From positions 81,740 through 145,739 of the forward strand of contig NZ_LGEN01000005.1 in NCBI RefSeq assembly GCF_001507855.1: DNA of 64,000 bases, given 5' to 3'. Of the stretch, positions 17,861 through 26,360 are shown in pieces. The notes under the pieces were generated by a model. The model was not told where the DNA came from. It ran no database searches and worked only from the letters and a program-made list of their open reading frames with translations. Numbering within the stretch: the first letter of the stretch is position 1; each line of letters opens with the position of its first letter. A program made the position numbers and the translations under genes. Source of the stretch: Halomonas sp. 54_146. GTDB lineage: Bacteria > Pseudomonadota > Gammaproteobacteria > Pseudomonadales > Halomonadaceae.

Positions 17861-18949
17861 CTAGCCAATCTTTAACACCGGCTTAACGGTGGTGCCGTTT
17901 TTGGAGTCTTCAAAAGCCTGATTGATCTGCTCCGGCGAATAGAACTTCACCAGCTTATCAAAAGGGAAACGCCCTTCCTTGTAATAGGCAACCAGCTGAG
18001 GAATAAACACCCGAGGCACTGAATCACCCTCGATCACGCCAATCATTGATTTACCTTCAGCCATCAAGTCGTGGTGCACATCCAGCGTGACCTCCGGCGT
18101 GACGCCGACAATGGCCGAGACGCCCAGTGGGCGCAGCGCCTGTAGCGATTGCCGTACCACCAGGGGCACACCGGTCGTTTCGACCGCATATTCGCTGCCG
18201 CCACCGGAAATTTCTCGCACACGCTCGACCGTTTCTTCCTGCCCGCCATTAACGGTGTGAGTTGCGCCAAGTTCACGAGCAAGTGCCAAGCGGCTTTCGT
18301 TAACGTCCACCGCAATAATGCGCTGACAGCCAGTGATTTTAGCGGCCATAATCGCAGAAAGCCCCACCGCGCCACAGCCATACACCACAATCGAGCTACC
18401 GAACGCAGGCTTGAGACGATTAAGCACCGTGCCCGCCCCCGTCTGTATACCGCAACCCAACGGCCCCAGCATTGCCAAATCTACCTCAGCATCAACCTTC
18501 ACGGCGTTACGCGCGCTGACCACAGCATGGGTGGCGAACGACGATTGGCCGAAAAAGGTGGCCAGCGCCTGGTTATCTTGCTGCAGCCGGTGGCTGCCAT
18601 CGTCCATCACACCGCCAAAATTCAGCGCGTTGAAGGTATCGCATACCGTTGGGTGGCCGGTCAGGCAGTGGCCGCAGCTGCCGCAGTGGGCAAACGACAG
18701 CACCACATGATCGCCCACTTCAAGCCCTGTCACGCCCGCACCAAGCGCCTCGACCACGCCTGCCCCTTCGTGCCCCAACACAATCGGAAACGGTGCAATC
18801 CCCAGGTCACGCGCTACGGCATCCGTGTGACACACGCCGGTCGCGACAATACGCACGCGAATTTCGCCGTTAGCCGGGTCAGCTAACTCCACACTTTGCC
18901 ACTGAAAATCGTCGCCCTGTTTTAACGTCACTGCTGCTTGAATTTGCAT
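17861..18949 (-). CDS. Zn-dependent aryl-alcohol dehydrogenase (XylB-like)
   Basis: 362-residue medium-chain alcohol dehydrogenase. Catalytic zinc ligands appear as GVCHTD and GHEGAG, structural zinc as CGSCGHCLTGHPTVC, and the NAD site as YGCGAVGLSAI followed by Asp at the strand end (IIAVDVNESR). The LGCGIQTGAGT stretch is typical of benzyl/aryl-alcohol dehydrogenases. AGGGAG precedes ATG 18949. It is the last gene of the minus-strand pch-type operon, and would oxidise the (4-hydroxy)benzyl alcohol formed by the flavocytochrome to the aldehyde. No gap separates its TAG from the TAA of the convergent EAL gene. Substrate is inferred from context. Confidence 0.87.
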   Translation of the reverse strand: MQIQAAVTLKQGDDFQWQSVELADPANGEIRVRIVATGVCHTDAVARDLGIAPFPIVLGHEGAGVVEALGAGVTGLEVGDHVVLSFAHCGSCGHCLTGHPTVCDTFNALNFGGVMDDGSHRLQQDNQALATFFGQSSFATHAVVSARNAVKVDAEVDLAMLGPLGCGIQTGAGTVLNRLKPAFGSSIVVYGCGAVGLSAIMAAKITGCQRIIAVDVNESRLALARELGATHTVNGGQEETVERVREISGGGSEYAVETTGVPLVVRQSLQALRPLGVSAIVGVTPEVTLDVHHDLMAEGKSMIGVIEGDSVPRVFIPQLVAYYKEGRFPFDKLVKFYSPEQINQAFEDSKNGTTVKPVLKIG

Positions 18950-18968
18950 CTTTTTTTCTCCCTTCGGC

Positions 18969-18989
18969 TCTCGCCCAGCCCGGGCGAGA
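18969..18989 (-). terminator. Intercistronic hairpin upstream of the alcohol dehydrogenase gene
   Basis: Inverted repeat TCTCGCCC (18969-18976) and GGGCGAGA (18982-18989) in the gap between the outer-membrane protein gene and the dehydrogenase gene. No T-tract, so it may only modulate expression or protect mRNA. Confidence 0.4.
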
Positions 18990-19024
18990 ACCGATCAAAT
19001 CAAAAAATCTGTTTAAACGAGCTA

Positions 19025-19933
19025 TCACAAAAACTTAGTTAACTGCAGGCGGAAGAGATCCCCATCGCTTTCCAAACCTTTTAAGCCACCGGCCTGCGCG
19101 TCATATTCATGATAGTAAGCGCCTTTGAGCATCAGCCCAGCGGTAGGCCACAGGTAACCTGTTTCAGCCCCGATAGCATGGCGTTCCGCCTTGTTGGTGG
19201 TGGGCGCGCCCTGGTCGGCTTCTAACTGCCAGGCATTGTAGCCCACCAGCCCCAATTCAACGCCGTTGCTCAAACGATGCCCGACCCCCCATTCCACCAA
19301 CCAGCTGTCACCCGGCGTAATGCCGGTATCGTCCTGTTCGGTCTTGATTTCGTAACGCGACAGCGCCGAGACGTTCCAACGCTTCTCCTCGTCAAAGTAC
19401 CACACGCCCCCCAGCGTCAGCATGGTGGTGCCATAGCCCTTGCCTACTGAAGCGGGGTTATCAGCATCGAAGCTGGCAGTATCGAACCAATGGCCGCCCG
19501 CAACGGTGATATCCCACTGTTCGCCGTGCCAACCGAGTATCAGCGGGCCGACTAACACATCGCCAATGCCGTTGTCATCAAAACGATTACCGCCGGCAAC
19601 ATCCAGGTCAAACTCGATATCCAGCAGAGGAATAATCGCTTCCATGCCGTAGTCGGCACCGAGGAAGGTTTTATCTGTCATCCAAATAAAGCGATGAGCT
19701 AGTGCGTTCACCGTACCGCTATTATTACCCGGCACCGTTGCGCCCGTGCCATCTTTGAAGCTATCAACATCGTAGTGAATCAGGTAGGCGCGATAGTAAA
19801 GCCCCGGTGGCGGTGCCGATGCTGCGCTCAACCCTTCAATGCCGAGTGAATAATGGCCGTTGACGGCAAGCGCTGACGGTGTTGCGGCACTAGCACTCAG
19901 TGCCGCCAGGAAAATGGAGGCTGTTTTTTTCAT
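19025..19933 (-). CDS. Outer-membrane channel of the phenol MetA-degradation (SphA-like) family
   Basis: 302 residues with a signal peptide (MKKTASIFLAALSASAATPSALA, cleavage after ALA) and a beta-barrel-like body of alternating polar and aromatic strands ending in a C-terminal LFRLQLTKFL with terminal aromatic/leucine, as in outer-membrane proteins. The LYYRAYLIHYDVDSFKDG, DYGMEAIIPLLD and GDVLVGPLILGWHG segments are characteristic of the Phenol_MetA_deg family, encoded in many aromatic operons and thought to take up hydrophobic substrates. It lies between the aldehyde and alcohol dehydrogenase genes on the same strand; a CTAG-rich stretch with a hairpin separates it from the aldehyde dehydrogenase gene. 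Confidence 0.82.
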   Translation of the reverse strand: MKKTASIFLAALSASAATPSALAVNGHYSLGIEGLSAASAPPPGLYYRAYLIHYDVDSFKDGTGATVPGNNSGTVNALAHRFIWMTDKTFLGADYGMEAIIPLLDIEFDLDVAGGNRFDDNGIGDVLVGPLILGWHGEQWDITVAGGHWFDTASFDADNPASVGKGYGTTMLTLGGVWYFDEEKRWNVSALSRYEIKTEQDDTGITPGDSWLVEWGVGHRLSNGVELGLVGYNAWQLEADQGAPTTNKAERHAIGAETGYLWPTAGLMLKGAYYHEYDAQAGGLKGLESDGDLFRLQLTKFL

Positions 19934-20007
19934 GGCTTGTTATCTCTTTTATCAGCCGACGTGTCACCCGTGGCGGGTGGCAGGCGTTGTTATGAGGGTA
20001 AAGGGGT

Positions 20008-20100
20008 TAGCTAACTAGGCCCCGTTACAGGGCCTAGCTAGAAATGCCTAGTTAAAATAAATAGTTATATAAATACTTGGCTATAAAGACCTAGCTAGCA
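20008..20100. repeat. CTAG-rich repeat with a hairpin
   Basis: The 174-bp gap between the channel and aldehyde dehydrogenase genes holds repeated CTAGCTAG and CCTAGTTAA motifs and a perfect inverted repeat CTAGGCCC (20015-20022) and GGGCCTAG (20030-20037). Similar in style to 6183-6240. The hairpin could act as an attenuator inside the operon. Confidence 0.65.
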
Positions 20101-20107
20101 AGGCCTT

Positions 20108-21574
20108 TTAGAAGGGATAGCCACGCGGCGTTTGCTGCACGCTGATCCAGTGGTCGGTAGTAAACTCCTCGATCGCCCAGTCGCCGTTGAAGCGGCCAAG
20201 GCCAGAGTTCTTCTCGCCACCGAAGGGCACGTGGGCTTCGTCGTTGACCGGCATATCGTTGACATGCGTCATGCCTGCTTTAATGCCTCTGGCAAAGCGC
20301 ACGCCGCGTTCCAGGTCGCCGGTAAATACCGCGCTGGAAAGACCGTACTCGGTGCCATTCGCAAGCGCCAGGGCATGGGCATCGTCGCGGGCTTTCTGAA
20401 TACCCACCAGCGGGCCGAAGATCTCTTCGCGGCTGATCTCCATCTCTGGGGAGACATCGCCAAACACATGCGGCGGTACCAGCTGACCGTTAATTTCGCC
20501 TTCTACCAGCACGGTCGCGCCTTCACGCTTGGCGGTAGCAATCTTCTCTTCCAGCCCTTCACGCTGCTTGGCGTTGATCACCGGCCCAACCACCGTAGCC
20601 ATATCGTTGGGGTCGCCTACCTGCAGCCCTTTCACCTTAGCAACAAAACGTTCCACAAAGCCGTCATAGACGCGCTCATCAACGATGATGCGGTTGACCG
20701 CCATGCAGATTTGGCCTTGGTGAAGGAATTTACCCATTGCCGCGGCGTTCACCGCTTGGTCAAGGTCGGCGTCATCCAACACAACGAAGGGGCTATTGCC
20801 ACCCAGCTCTAGCGCTACCTTCTTGATATGTTCGCCACCGCTGGCAATACGCCCAATGCCACGGCCAACCTGGGTTGAGCCCGTGAAAGAGATCATCCGA
20901 GGCACGCGGTGCTCAACAAAGGCATCGCCGATTTCACTGCCGGCACCCACCACCACGCTGAGCAGGCCTGCGGGCAAACCGGCTTCCTCGAAGATTTTCG
21001 CCAGCAGTAGCCCGCCGGTCACCGGCGTATCGCTAGCCGGCTTCACCACCACCGCATTGCCTAGCGCCAGCGCCGGGGCAATAGAGCGCTGGGAAAGGTG
21101 TAGCGGAAAGTTCCAAGGGCTGATCACCCCGACCACGCCCAGCGGCTTGCGGTAAACGCGGTTCTCTTTTCCCGGCACGTTAGACGCCATGGTCATACCG
21201 TGAACACGCCCCGGCATGCTGGCCGCTTCCTGGGTGATGCCACGCGCCGCCCCCCACTCAACGTTGGCTTTTAGCCGGGTACTGCCTGATTCACGAATCA
21301 GCCAGTCGATAATTTCATCCTTACGTGCATCAAAAATCGCCACTACCCGGTGCATTAAACTCGCGCGCTCAGCAGGCGGTTTCGCCGCCCACTCGGCCTG
21401 GGCTTTTTCTGCCGCTGTAAACGCAGCATCTAAATCGCTGCGATCCGCTAGGCGAATCGACAGCAGTGCGCTGCCATCGTAAGGGTTGGTAACGTCCGTG
21501 GTGCGCTCGCTGCTACCCTCGCGCCACTCACCCGCAATAGGCTGAAGATGAAAATCGCTATAAGCGCTGCTCAT
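20108..21574 (-). CDS. Aldehyde dehydrogenase, (4-hydroxy)benzaldehyde type
   Basis: 488-residue NAD(P)-dependent aldehyde dehydrogenase. Visible motifs: [20 protein letters not shown] (cofactor loop), catalytic Glu256 in [10 protein letters not shown] and nucleophile Cys290 in [11 protein letters not shown], and EEIFGPLVG near the C terminus. AGGAG lies 8 nt before ATG 21574; an in-frame TTG two codons upstream is less well placed. It lies 62 bp downstream of the flavoprotein gene. In p-cresol operons the equivalent enzyme (PchA) makes 4-hydroxybenzoate from 4-hydroxybenzaldehyde; the sequence is also compatible with benzaldehyde or vanillin dehydrogenase, so the substrate rests on context. 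Confidence 0.88.
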   Translation of the reverse strand: MSSAYSDFHLQPIAGEWREGSSERTTDVTNPYDGSALLSIRLADRSDLDAAFTAAEKAQAEWAAKPPAERASLMHRVVAIFDARKDEIIDWLIRESGSTRLKANVEWGAARGITQEAASMPGRVHGMTMASNVPGKENRVYRKPLGVVGVISPWNFPLHLSQRSIAPALALGNAVVVKPASDTPVTGGLLLAKIFEEAGLPAGLLSVVVGAGSEIGDAFVEHRVPRMISFTGSTQVGRGIGRIASGGEHIKKVALELGGNSPFVVLDDADLDQAVNAAAMGKFLHQGQICMAVNRIIVDERVYDGFVERFVAKVKGLQVGDPNDMATVVGPVINAKQREGLEEKIATAKREGATVLVEGEINGQLVPPHVFGDVSPEMEISREEIFGPLVGIQKARDDAHALALANGTEYGLSSAVFTGDLERGVRFARGIKAGMTHVNDMPVNDEAHVPFGGEKNSGLGRFNGDWAIEEFTTDHWISVQQTPRGYPF

Positions 21575-21636
21575 AATCAAAACTCCTGAGTCTGTATAAA
21601 TAACAAGCCGTTCAGAGGTGACATATTAAGCCTCTT

Positions 21637-23187
21637 TTACTGACGAATACCCGACTTGCCTGGCGATAAAATACCGTTAGGGTCTAGTGCGTTCTTCAGT
21701 GCGGTATGTACATTGCGCAGCGGCTCGCCAAACGTACCGGCGACCTGCTCCATAAACTCAGTGTTAGTGCGGTAGAGGCCATAGCCACGCTTAGCAAACT
21801 CATCAATCAGCTCAGCGAAACAGTCGTGAGCACGCTGGGTCTCTTCGGGGTCTTCACGGTTGTAGAGCAGGTCGATGACGTGGTGCATATCGCGCCAGCC
21901 AACGATGTATTCGGCCACGTAGTCAAAGCCGTATTTGCCGAGAATCTGCTGGGCCAATTCGGTCTGATCTTTGGTTTCGCTGCCCTTGGCCTGAGACACC
22001 GGCGCAAACCACATAGAACCACCGCCCCCACGCCAGTTGTAAAGGCCGAATTCCTGCAGGTTCATGTCACCTTTCATCAGTGCTGAGCGATACTCGAAGC
22101 CACCGCCCCGCTTTTCAGCTTCTTCACCGTACATGATGTTGGCTTTGCCGCTGGCGCTGAAGGCCTGCTCAACGATCTTCCAGTTGACCTCAATTTGCTC
22201 AGGCGTGCCGTAGAGCGCCGCGTAGACGTTCCATTCACCGATGCCCTCGTCGGCCTTGATGCGCTCGATGGCTTCTCTGGGGATAGATTCTTTACCGTTG
22301 TAGTAGTCTTTGCGCACTACGTGGGTACCTGCATCCCACAGGGTATGCACAATCACTACCGCGTTAGGAATAATTTGCGCGATACGCAGCGGGCGCAGCA
22401 CATCAACAATTTCAGCGATATCTTCAGGATCTTGATACTGGATCAAGAAAGGCCGGTACGCCGGTGGCTCAGGCATCAGCCACAGCCCCATTTTGGTCAC
22501 GACACCGTAGTTAGACTGAGTGAAGAGGCCGTCAATGTAAGGCCCATAACCCCATTTAAACACCTGCCACGAGCTGGAATTTTCAATACCGCCCATCCCG
22601 GTGCGAATCATCTCGCCGTTGGCCAGCACTACTTCCATACCGCACTGAAACATAAAGTGCTCGCCGTAGGGGGTATAGCCCACACCGCGGTCTAGCGTAT
22701 TGCCCACTGGCCCTGCAATGGCAGACGGCGCTGGCGGGTCTAGCCACAGCTTGTAGCCTTTCTCTTTGATATAGTCGTAAAGCTGCTGATAGGTAACGCC
22801 CGGCTCAATCAGCGCCGTACAGACCTCTGGGTCTACGTTGATAATACGGTTCAAACGGTGCAAATCGAGGATAACCTGCCCGGTGGCACCCGGCGCTGCC
22901 GAGCCATAGCCAAGGTTTTTACCCGTAGAAATAGTCCAGATCGGCACTTTGTACTGGTTGCAGATGCGGACAATTTCCTGCACCTGCTCAGCTTCGTTGG
23001 GTAGCAACGCTGCCGACGGAATATAGTCGGCGTCGTCACCGGCCATCATGATTTTGGTATAGGGCGCTAGCTGTTCGCTCTCGGTCAGAACACTCTCGCT
23101 GCCAATCGTGTCGCGAAACAGGTTTAACGCGGCATCGAAATCGGCCTCTGCAACGCCTTTAGGCAAAATACGCTGTGTCGTGCTCAT
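21637..23187 (-). CDS. pchF: 4-Cresol dehydrogenase (hydroxylating) flavoprotein subunit
   Basis: 516 residues of the vanillyl-alcohol-oxidase/PCMH FAD family. The N-terminal FAD domain has IPSAALLPNEAEQVQEIVRICNQY and TGKNLGYGSAAPG; the substrate domain ends with PNGILSPGKSGIRQ. Tyr383 in GLYNWRGGGG aligns with the tyrosine that binds FAD covalently in PchF (Tyr384), so a flavocytochrome is expected rather than an oxidase of the VAO type. The cytochrome partner is encoded upstream (23795-24205) with pchX in between, as in Pseudomonas pch operons. It would hydroxylate p-cresol or a related 4-alkylphenol at the benzylic carbon with water as the oxygen source. Eugenol hydroxylase (EhyB) is the main alternative. 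Confidence 0.88.
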   Translation of the reverse strand: MSTTQRILPKGVAEADFDAALNLFRDTIGSESVLTESEQLAPYTKIMMAGDDADYIPSAALLPNEAEQVQEIVRICNQYKVPIWTISTGKNLGYGSAAPGATGQVILDLHRLNRIINVDPEVCTALIEPGVTYQQLYDYIKEKGYKLWLDPPAPSAIAGPVGNTLDRGVGYTPYGEHFMFQCGMEVVLANGEMIRTGMGGIENSSSWQVFKWGYGPYIDGLFTQSNYGVVTKMGLWLMPEPPAYRPFLIQYQDPEDIAEIVDVLRPLRIAQIIPNAVVIVHTLWDAGTHVVRKDYYNGKESIPREAIERIKADEGIGEWNVYAALYGTPEQIEVNWKIVEQAFSASGKANIMYGEEAEKRGGGFEYRSALMKGDMNLQEFGLYNWRGGGGSMWFAPVSQAKGSETKDQTELAQQILGKYGFDYVAEYIVGWRDMHHVIDLLYNREDPEETQRAHDCFAELIDEFAKRGYGLYRTNTEFMEQVAGTFGEPLRNVHTALKNALDPNGILSPGKSGIRQ

Positions 23188-23252
23188 AAATGTGTCTCTC
23201 GATTATTGTGCTTTAAATTCAGGGCGATTTAGAGATTCAAGGTGCTTTAACG

Positions 23253-23789
23253 TCACAGTTGGACCAAAAAGCTCAGCTCGCTACCGCTCGCCGTCGTTGC
23301 CGTGCGCTGGAAGCGTTGAGCATGACGGTGACGATCAGAGGTCAACGCTAAGCGGGCATACTCACGCCCTAATGACGCCTGCCAACTGCCGGTTTCAATG
23401 GCCAAGGGTTCGATCACAGGGCCACGGTGGCTTAACAGCTGGTGCTGGTCTGGCGCGTGACGCCCCAGCGCAAGCAGCCGACCACGCCCGGCAAGTAGGC
23501 TGGTCAGCAGCACGATGCCAGACTCATCGGTAAAGCCGGCGGCCAGCGTACCCGTGGGTAACGCACTCAGCGCCAGCGGATTAAAGGCACCTTCATAGCG
23601 GGGTTGCAAGCCTAGCTGACGCAGCCCAAGCCCAAGCTCCGTGGTCGATTGATCATGACCATAAAGCGTAATGTGGCCTTGCAGCGGCACACTGGCCGGG
23701 TTCGCGGCGAAGGCGCTGGCTAGCGATAACGGAGCGGTAGCGCCCAGTAAAAAGCTGTTTTTGAGTAACGCTCGGCGAGTTAACTTCAT
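23253..23789 (-). CDS. pchX: PchX-like exported protein of unknown function
   Basis: 178 residues with a twin-arginine-like signal (KLTRRALLKNSFLLGATAPLSLASAFA) and a small globular domain without cofactor motif. It sits exactly between the cytochrome and flavoprotein genes; a gene of unknown function, pchX, is known at this place in the pchACXF operons. The start is 5 bp after the cytochrome stop and its GAGGAG ribosome site lies in the last cytochrome codons, so translation is probably coupled. A role in assembling or exporting the flavocytochrome is plausible, since the flavoprotein itself has no obvious signal peptide, but that is inference. Naming rests on position more than on recognised sequence. 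Confidence 0.65.
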   Translation of the reverse strand: MKLTRRALLKNSFLLGATAPLSLASAFAANPASVPLQGHITLYGHDQSTTELGLGLRQLGLQPRYEGAFNPLALSALPTGTLAAGFTDESGIVLLTSLLAGRGRLLALGRHAPDQHQLLSHRGPVIEPLAIETGSWQASLGREYARLALTSDRHRHAQRFQRTATTASGSELSFLVQL

Positions 23790-23794
23790 GGCAT

Positions 23795-24205
23795 TTACTC
23801 CTCACCGGCAGCGGCATTTGCCAGTTCACCGCGCAGTAACGCATCAATCAGTTCGTCAAGTTCTGCATTGCTAACTTTGGCTTCACGCAGTGAAGGCATG
23901 GCAGCACGGCCTTGCCGCACCGTGTTACGAATATAAGTGCCGCGTGCTTCCCAGGCAGTCTCGGGGAAAGGCATGGTAATCATGGGGCCAACGGCTTTAT
24001 CCAGGTTGTGACAATGAGAGCAAACCTGCCGATACACTTCGGCAGGTTCACGCTCTTCAGCGGCAACGCTTGTAGTAGCCAGTGGCAGCAATAGGCTACC
24101 CGCCACTAGAAGGCGTTTAAACGTAGAAGAGGAAAGCAGCCGAAGCGGCATGCGGGCAGGGGCTGGGGTGTCTACAGTGTACCGATTGATTGTTATGTTG
24201 TGCAT
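23795..24205 (-). CDS. pchC: 4-Cresol dehydrogenase cytochrome c subunit
   Basis: Class I c-type cytochrome of 136 residues as drawn. The heme site is VCSHCHNLDKAVGP and the axial methionine is probably in GRAAMPSLREAKVS. A signal peptide ends at TTSVAAEE; its typical core (FKRLLVAGSLLLPLA) begins about 27 residues in, so the true start could be the internal ATG at 24151 (MPLRLLSSS). It accepts electrons from PchF in the periplasm. First gene of the minus-strand operon, divergent from the sigma54 activator, with UAS-like dyads in the 420-bp divergent region. Confidence 0.85.
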   Translation of the reverse strand: MHNITINRYTVDTPAPARMPLRLLSSSTFKRLLVAGSLLLPLATTSVAAEEREPAEVYRQVCSHCHNLDKAVGPMITMPFPETAWEARGTYIRNTVRQGRAAMPSLREAKVSNAELDELIDALLRGELANAAAGEE

Positions 24206-24302
24206 ATTAGCATCATCCGTTATTTCGCCAAGGGTATGTCAGTTGCAAGGTACCCAGTACGGCCATTGAGAGTCTAAAACAAGAGCCTAAAACTTTAGTA
24301 TA

Positions 24303-24354
24303 AATCAATGGTTTATCGCTGGCCTCATGGCAACTACCTATCAAAATCCGTGCC
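24303..24354 (-). promoter_or_regulatory. Candidate sigma54 promoter of the pch-type operon and IHF-like site
   Basis: On the minus strand, GGCACG (24354-24349), four bases, then TTGAT (24344-24340) resembles the -24/-12 sigma54 element, but the near-invariant GC of -12 is GA, so it may be weak or a false hit. An exact match to the IHF pattern WATCAA-N4-TTR lies at 24303-24315, downstream of this element rather than between it and the activator sites. I found no better GG-N10-GC on this strand. Confidence 0.35.
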
Positions 24355-24442
24355 GATATTAAAAATAATACAGCTATCAAGGGGTTAGTAGACCAGTATG
24401 GCACCACCGTCTGCTTAGCGAACGTCTGTTCGCAAATAGCGT

Positions 24443-24477
24443 TTAATCATTTGATTAACGCTTCATCAAATGATCAA
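24443..24477. promoter_or_regulatory. Two tandem XylR/DmpR-type upstream activating sequences
   Basis: Two 16-bp dyads 19 bp apart: TTAATCA-TT-TGATTAA (24443-24458, arms perfectly complementary) and TTCATCA-AA-TGATCAA (24462-24477, 6 of 7 pairs). They match the TTGATCAATTGATCAA-like target of XylR-family activators at 13 and 14 of 16 positions. They lie about 240-260 bp upstream of the cytochrome gene and 150-180 bp upstream of the regulator gene. Confidence 0.65.
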
Positions 24478-24500
24478 CCTGTTTTCGACCATGCCATCCT

Positions 24501-24554
24501 TGCGCTTTTTCAACGTGCTTTTTCGAAGTGCTTTTTTAACGTGCTTTTCCAAGG
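24501..24554. repeat. Tandem repeat, 4 x 13-15 bp
   Basis: Units TGCGCTTTTTCAACG, TGCTTTTTCGAAG, TGCTTTTTTAACG and TGCTTTTCCAAGG in the leader of the sigma54 activator gene. The remainder of the 420-bp gap 24206-24625 holds the UAS dyads and candidate promoter. Confidence 0.7.
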
Positions 24555-24625
24555 CTGCAGGCCAAGTGATACCCTTACTCGTTCACCTCCAGCCCCCTTC
24601 CCTTTTAATCTCAACGTGAGTCGGT

Positions 24626-26332
24626 ATGTTTCTTTCATCCTCAGACTACCCAAACGCTCGCGACTTAATGGACGCGTTGCGCTTTTTGCCAGAAGAAGGC
24701 CAAATTTGGCTAGGCGAGCAACGTATGCTGCTAATGCCGCTTGCCGCGTCGACATTTTTTCGCAACGAACTCATTACGACATTAGGCATGGAGCGCGCCC
24801 GCGGCCTTTTTATGCGCCTGGGGTACTATTCAGGGCTGATGGATGCCGAGCTGGGCGCGTCGTTAAGGGGGGAACGTTTAGGATTGGAAGACAGTTTTCT
24901 CGCCGGGCCACAGCTTCATGCGCTGCAAGGGCATGTGCAGGCAGTCCCTATCAGCCTGGAAATAAATCTAGAAGAGGATCGCTTTTATAGCGAATTTATC
25001 TGGAAAGACTCGTTTGAGGTAGATGTATGGCGCTCTCGCGGGCAACAGCGCGAACCGGCCTGTTGGACACTGCTCGGTTACGCCTCTGGCTACGCCACCC
25101 AACTCCTGGGGCGCGAAGTTCAGTATAGAGAGGTGAGTTGCCGCTCCTGTGGTGACGACAACTGCCGCATTATTGGCAAGCTGGCAGAAGAATGGCCTGA
25201 CCACGCCGCCTTTGCTGACTTACTGCGTGAAGCCCCTTTGATCGATGAGCTTTACGAACTTCAAGCGCGTATTGCCACACTGGAAAGCGACCTGGCGCGC
25301 ACCCGCGAAACGGAAAGCTGGGGGCCAATTGGTTCAACGCCCGCCTTTCGCGAAATGCTCACCATGCTCGATAGCGCAGCACCCTCTGAAGTGCCCGTGT
25401 TGCTACTGGGTGAAACCGGCACGGGAAAAGAAATTCTTGCGCGACGTTTGCACGATAATAGCCTTCGCGCCAGCGGGCCGTTTATTGCCGTGAACTGCGC
25501 GGCCATACCGCCTGAACTGATAGAGTCAGAGCTATTTGGCGTCGAAAAAGGAGCCTACACTGGGGCGGTGCAGTCGCGTATGGGGCGTTTTGAACGCGCC
25601 GATGGTGGCACCCTTTTTCTGGATGAGCTGGCTGAGCTTTCGCCGCGCGCGCAGGCAGCGCTGTTACGTGTGTTGCAGGAAGGCCAGATTGAACGCGTGG
25701 GCGGCGAGAGCGTCACCGAGGTCAACGTGCGTATCGTTGCCGCTACGCATACCGATTTACTCACCCGTGTTGAACAGGGAAGTTTTCGCCAGGATCTGTT
25801 TTATCGCCTAAACGCCTTTACCTTGAACGTGCCACCGCTGTGCCAGCGCCTGGACGATATCGTGCCCTTGGCGAAGCATTTTCTCAGCCATTTTGAACAT
25901 CACTACCAACGCCGCACTCTGGGGTTTTCCGATCAGGCGCGCTCTGCCATGCACCAGTACCGCTGGCCAGGCAACGTGCGCGAGCTCAAAAATTGCGTCG
26001 AACGCGGTGTGATTCTTACCCCGGATAATAAACACCTAACCGAAAAAGCCTTATTCGGTGATTACCGCGTACCCACCCTGGAACGCGAAAAAGCGCAAGG
26101 CTTGAACGATACCGGCATGCTGATGCCATCACCGGATGAGCATTCCAGCAACGCATCGCCCCGCCAGCGTATTCAACCGTTACTAGACGCTGGCATGACC
26201 TTGGAAGAAGTAGAAAAAGCACTCATCCAAGCCGTTAATAGTGATAGCGGCGGCAATATAACGGCAGCGGCACAGCGGCTGGGAATGACCCGTGCAGCCT
26301 ATGCCTACCGTCTGAAAAAACATCAACTGTGA
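24626..26332 (+). CDS. XylR/DmpR-type sigma54-dependent activator
   Basis: 568 residues in the classical order: XylR_N aromatic-sensing domain (1-100), V4R domain (about 110-190) with cysteines Cys172, Cys175 and Cys180, coiled linker (205-230), AAA+ sigma54-interaction domain with Walker A GETGTGKE (262-269), the sigma54-contact loop as GAYTGA (309-314, Phe replaced by Tyr), Walker B GTLFLDEL (328-335), and a Fis-type helix-turn-helix at the end (ITAAAQRLGMTRAAYAYRLKKH). It is divergent from the p-cresol-type operon and flanks two UAS-like dyads, so it most likely activates that operon when a phenolic binds the N-terminal domain. The effector cannot be read from the sequence. Confidence 0.92.
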   Translation: MFLSSSDYPNARDLMDALRFLPEEGQIWLGEQRMLLMPLAASTFFRNELITTLGMERARGLFMRLGYYSGLMDAELGASLRGERLGLEDSFLAGPQLHALQGHVQAVPISLEINLEEDRFYSEFIWKDSFEVDVWRSRGQQREPACWTLLGYASGYATQLLGREVQYREVSCRSCGDDNCRIIGKLAEEWPDHAAFADLLREAPLIDELYELQARIATLESDLARTRETESWGPIGSTPAFREMLTMLDSAAPSEVPVLLLGETGTGKEILARRLHDNSLRASGPFIAVNCAAIPPELIESELFGVEKGAYTGAVQSRMGRFERADGGTLFLDELAELSPRAQAALLRVLQEGQIERVGGESVTEVNVRIVAATHTDLLTRVEQGSFRQDLFYRLNAFTLNVPPLCQRLDDIVPLAKHFLSHFEHHYQRRTLGFSDQARSAMHQYRWPGNVRELKNCVERGVILTPDNKHLTEKALFGDYRVPTLEREKAQGLNDTGMLMPSPDEHSSNASPRQRIQPLLDAGMTLEEVEKALIQAVNSDSGGNITAAAQRLGMTRAAYAYRLKKHQL

Positions 26333-26360
26333 CTACATCACACCGTAAAATTGTCTCCCG

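Noticed and set aside
18149..18886. Plus-strand open frame of 245 codons inside the alcohol dehydrogenase gene
   Set aside because: Antisense to a clearly recognisable zinc alcohol dehydrogenase; composition typical of a shadow frame.
24241..24262. Minus-strand TGGGTACCTTGCA as the sigma54 promoter of the pch-type operon
   Set aside because: A good TTGCA is present, but the GG-to-GC spacing is only about 6.
24399..24417. Plus-strand TGGCAC...TGC as a sigma54 promoter of the regulator gene
   Set aside because: The GG-to-GC spacing is 11 instead of the required 10.
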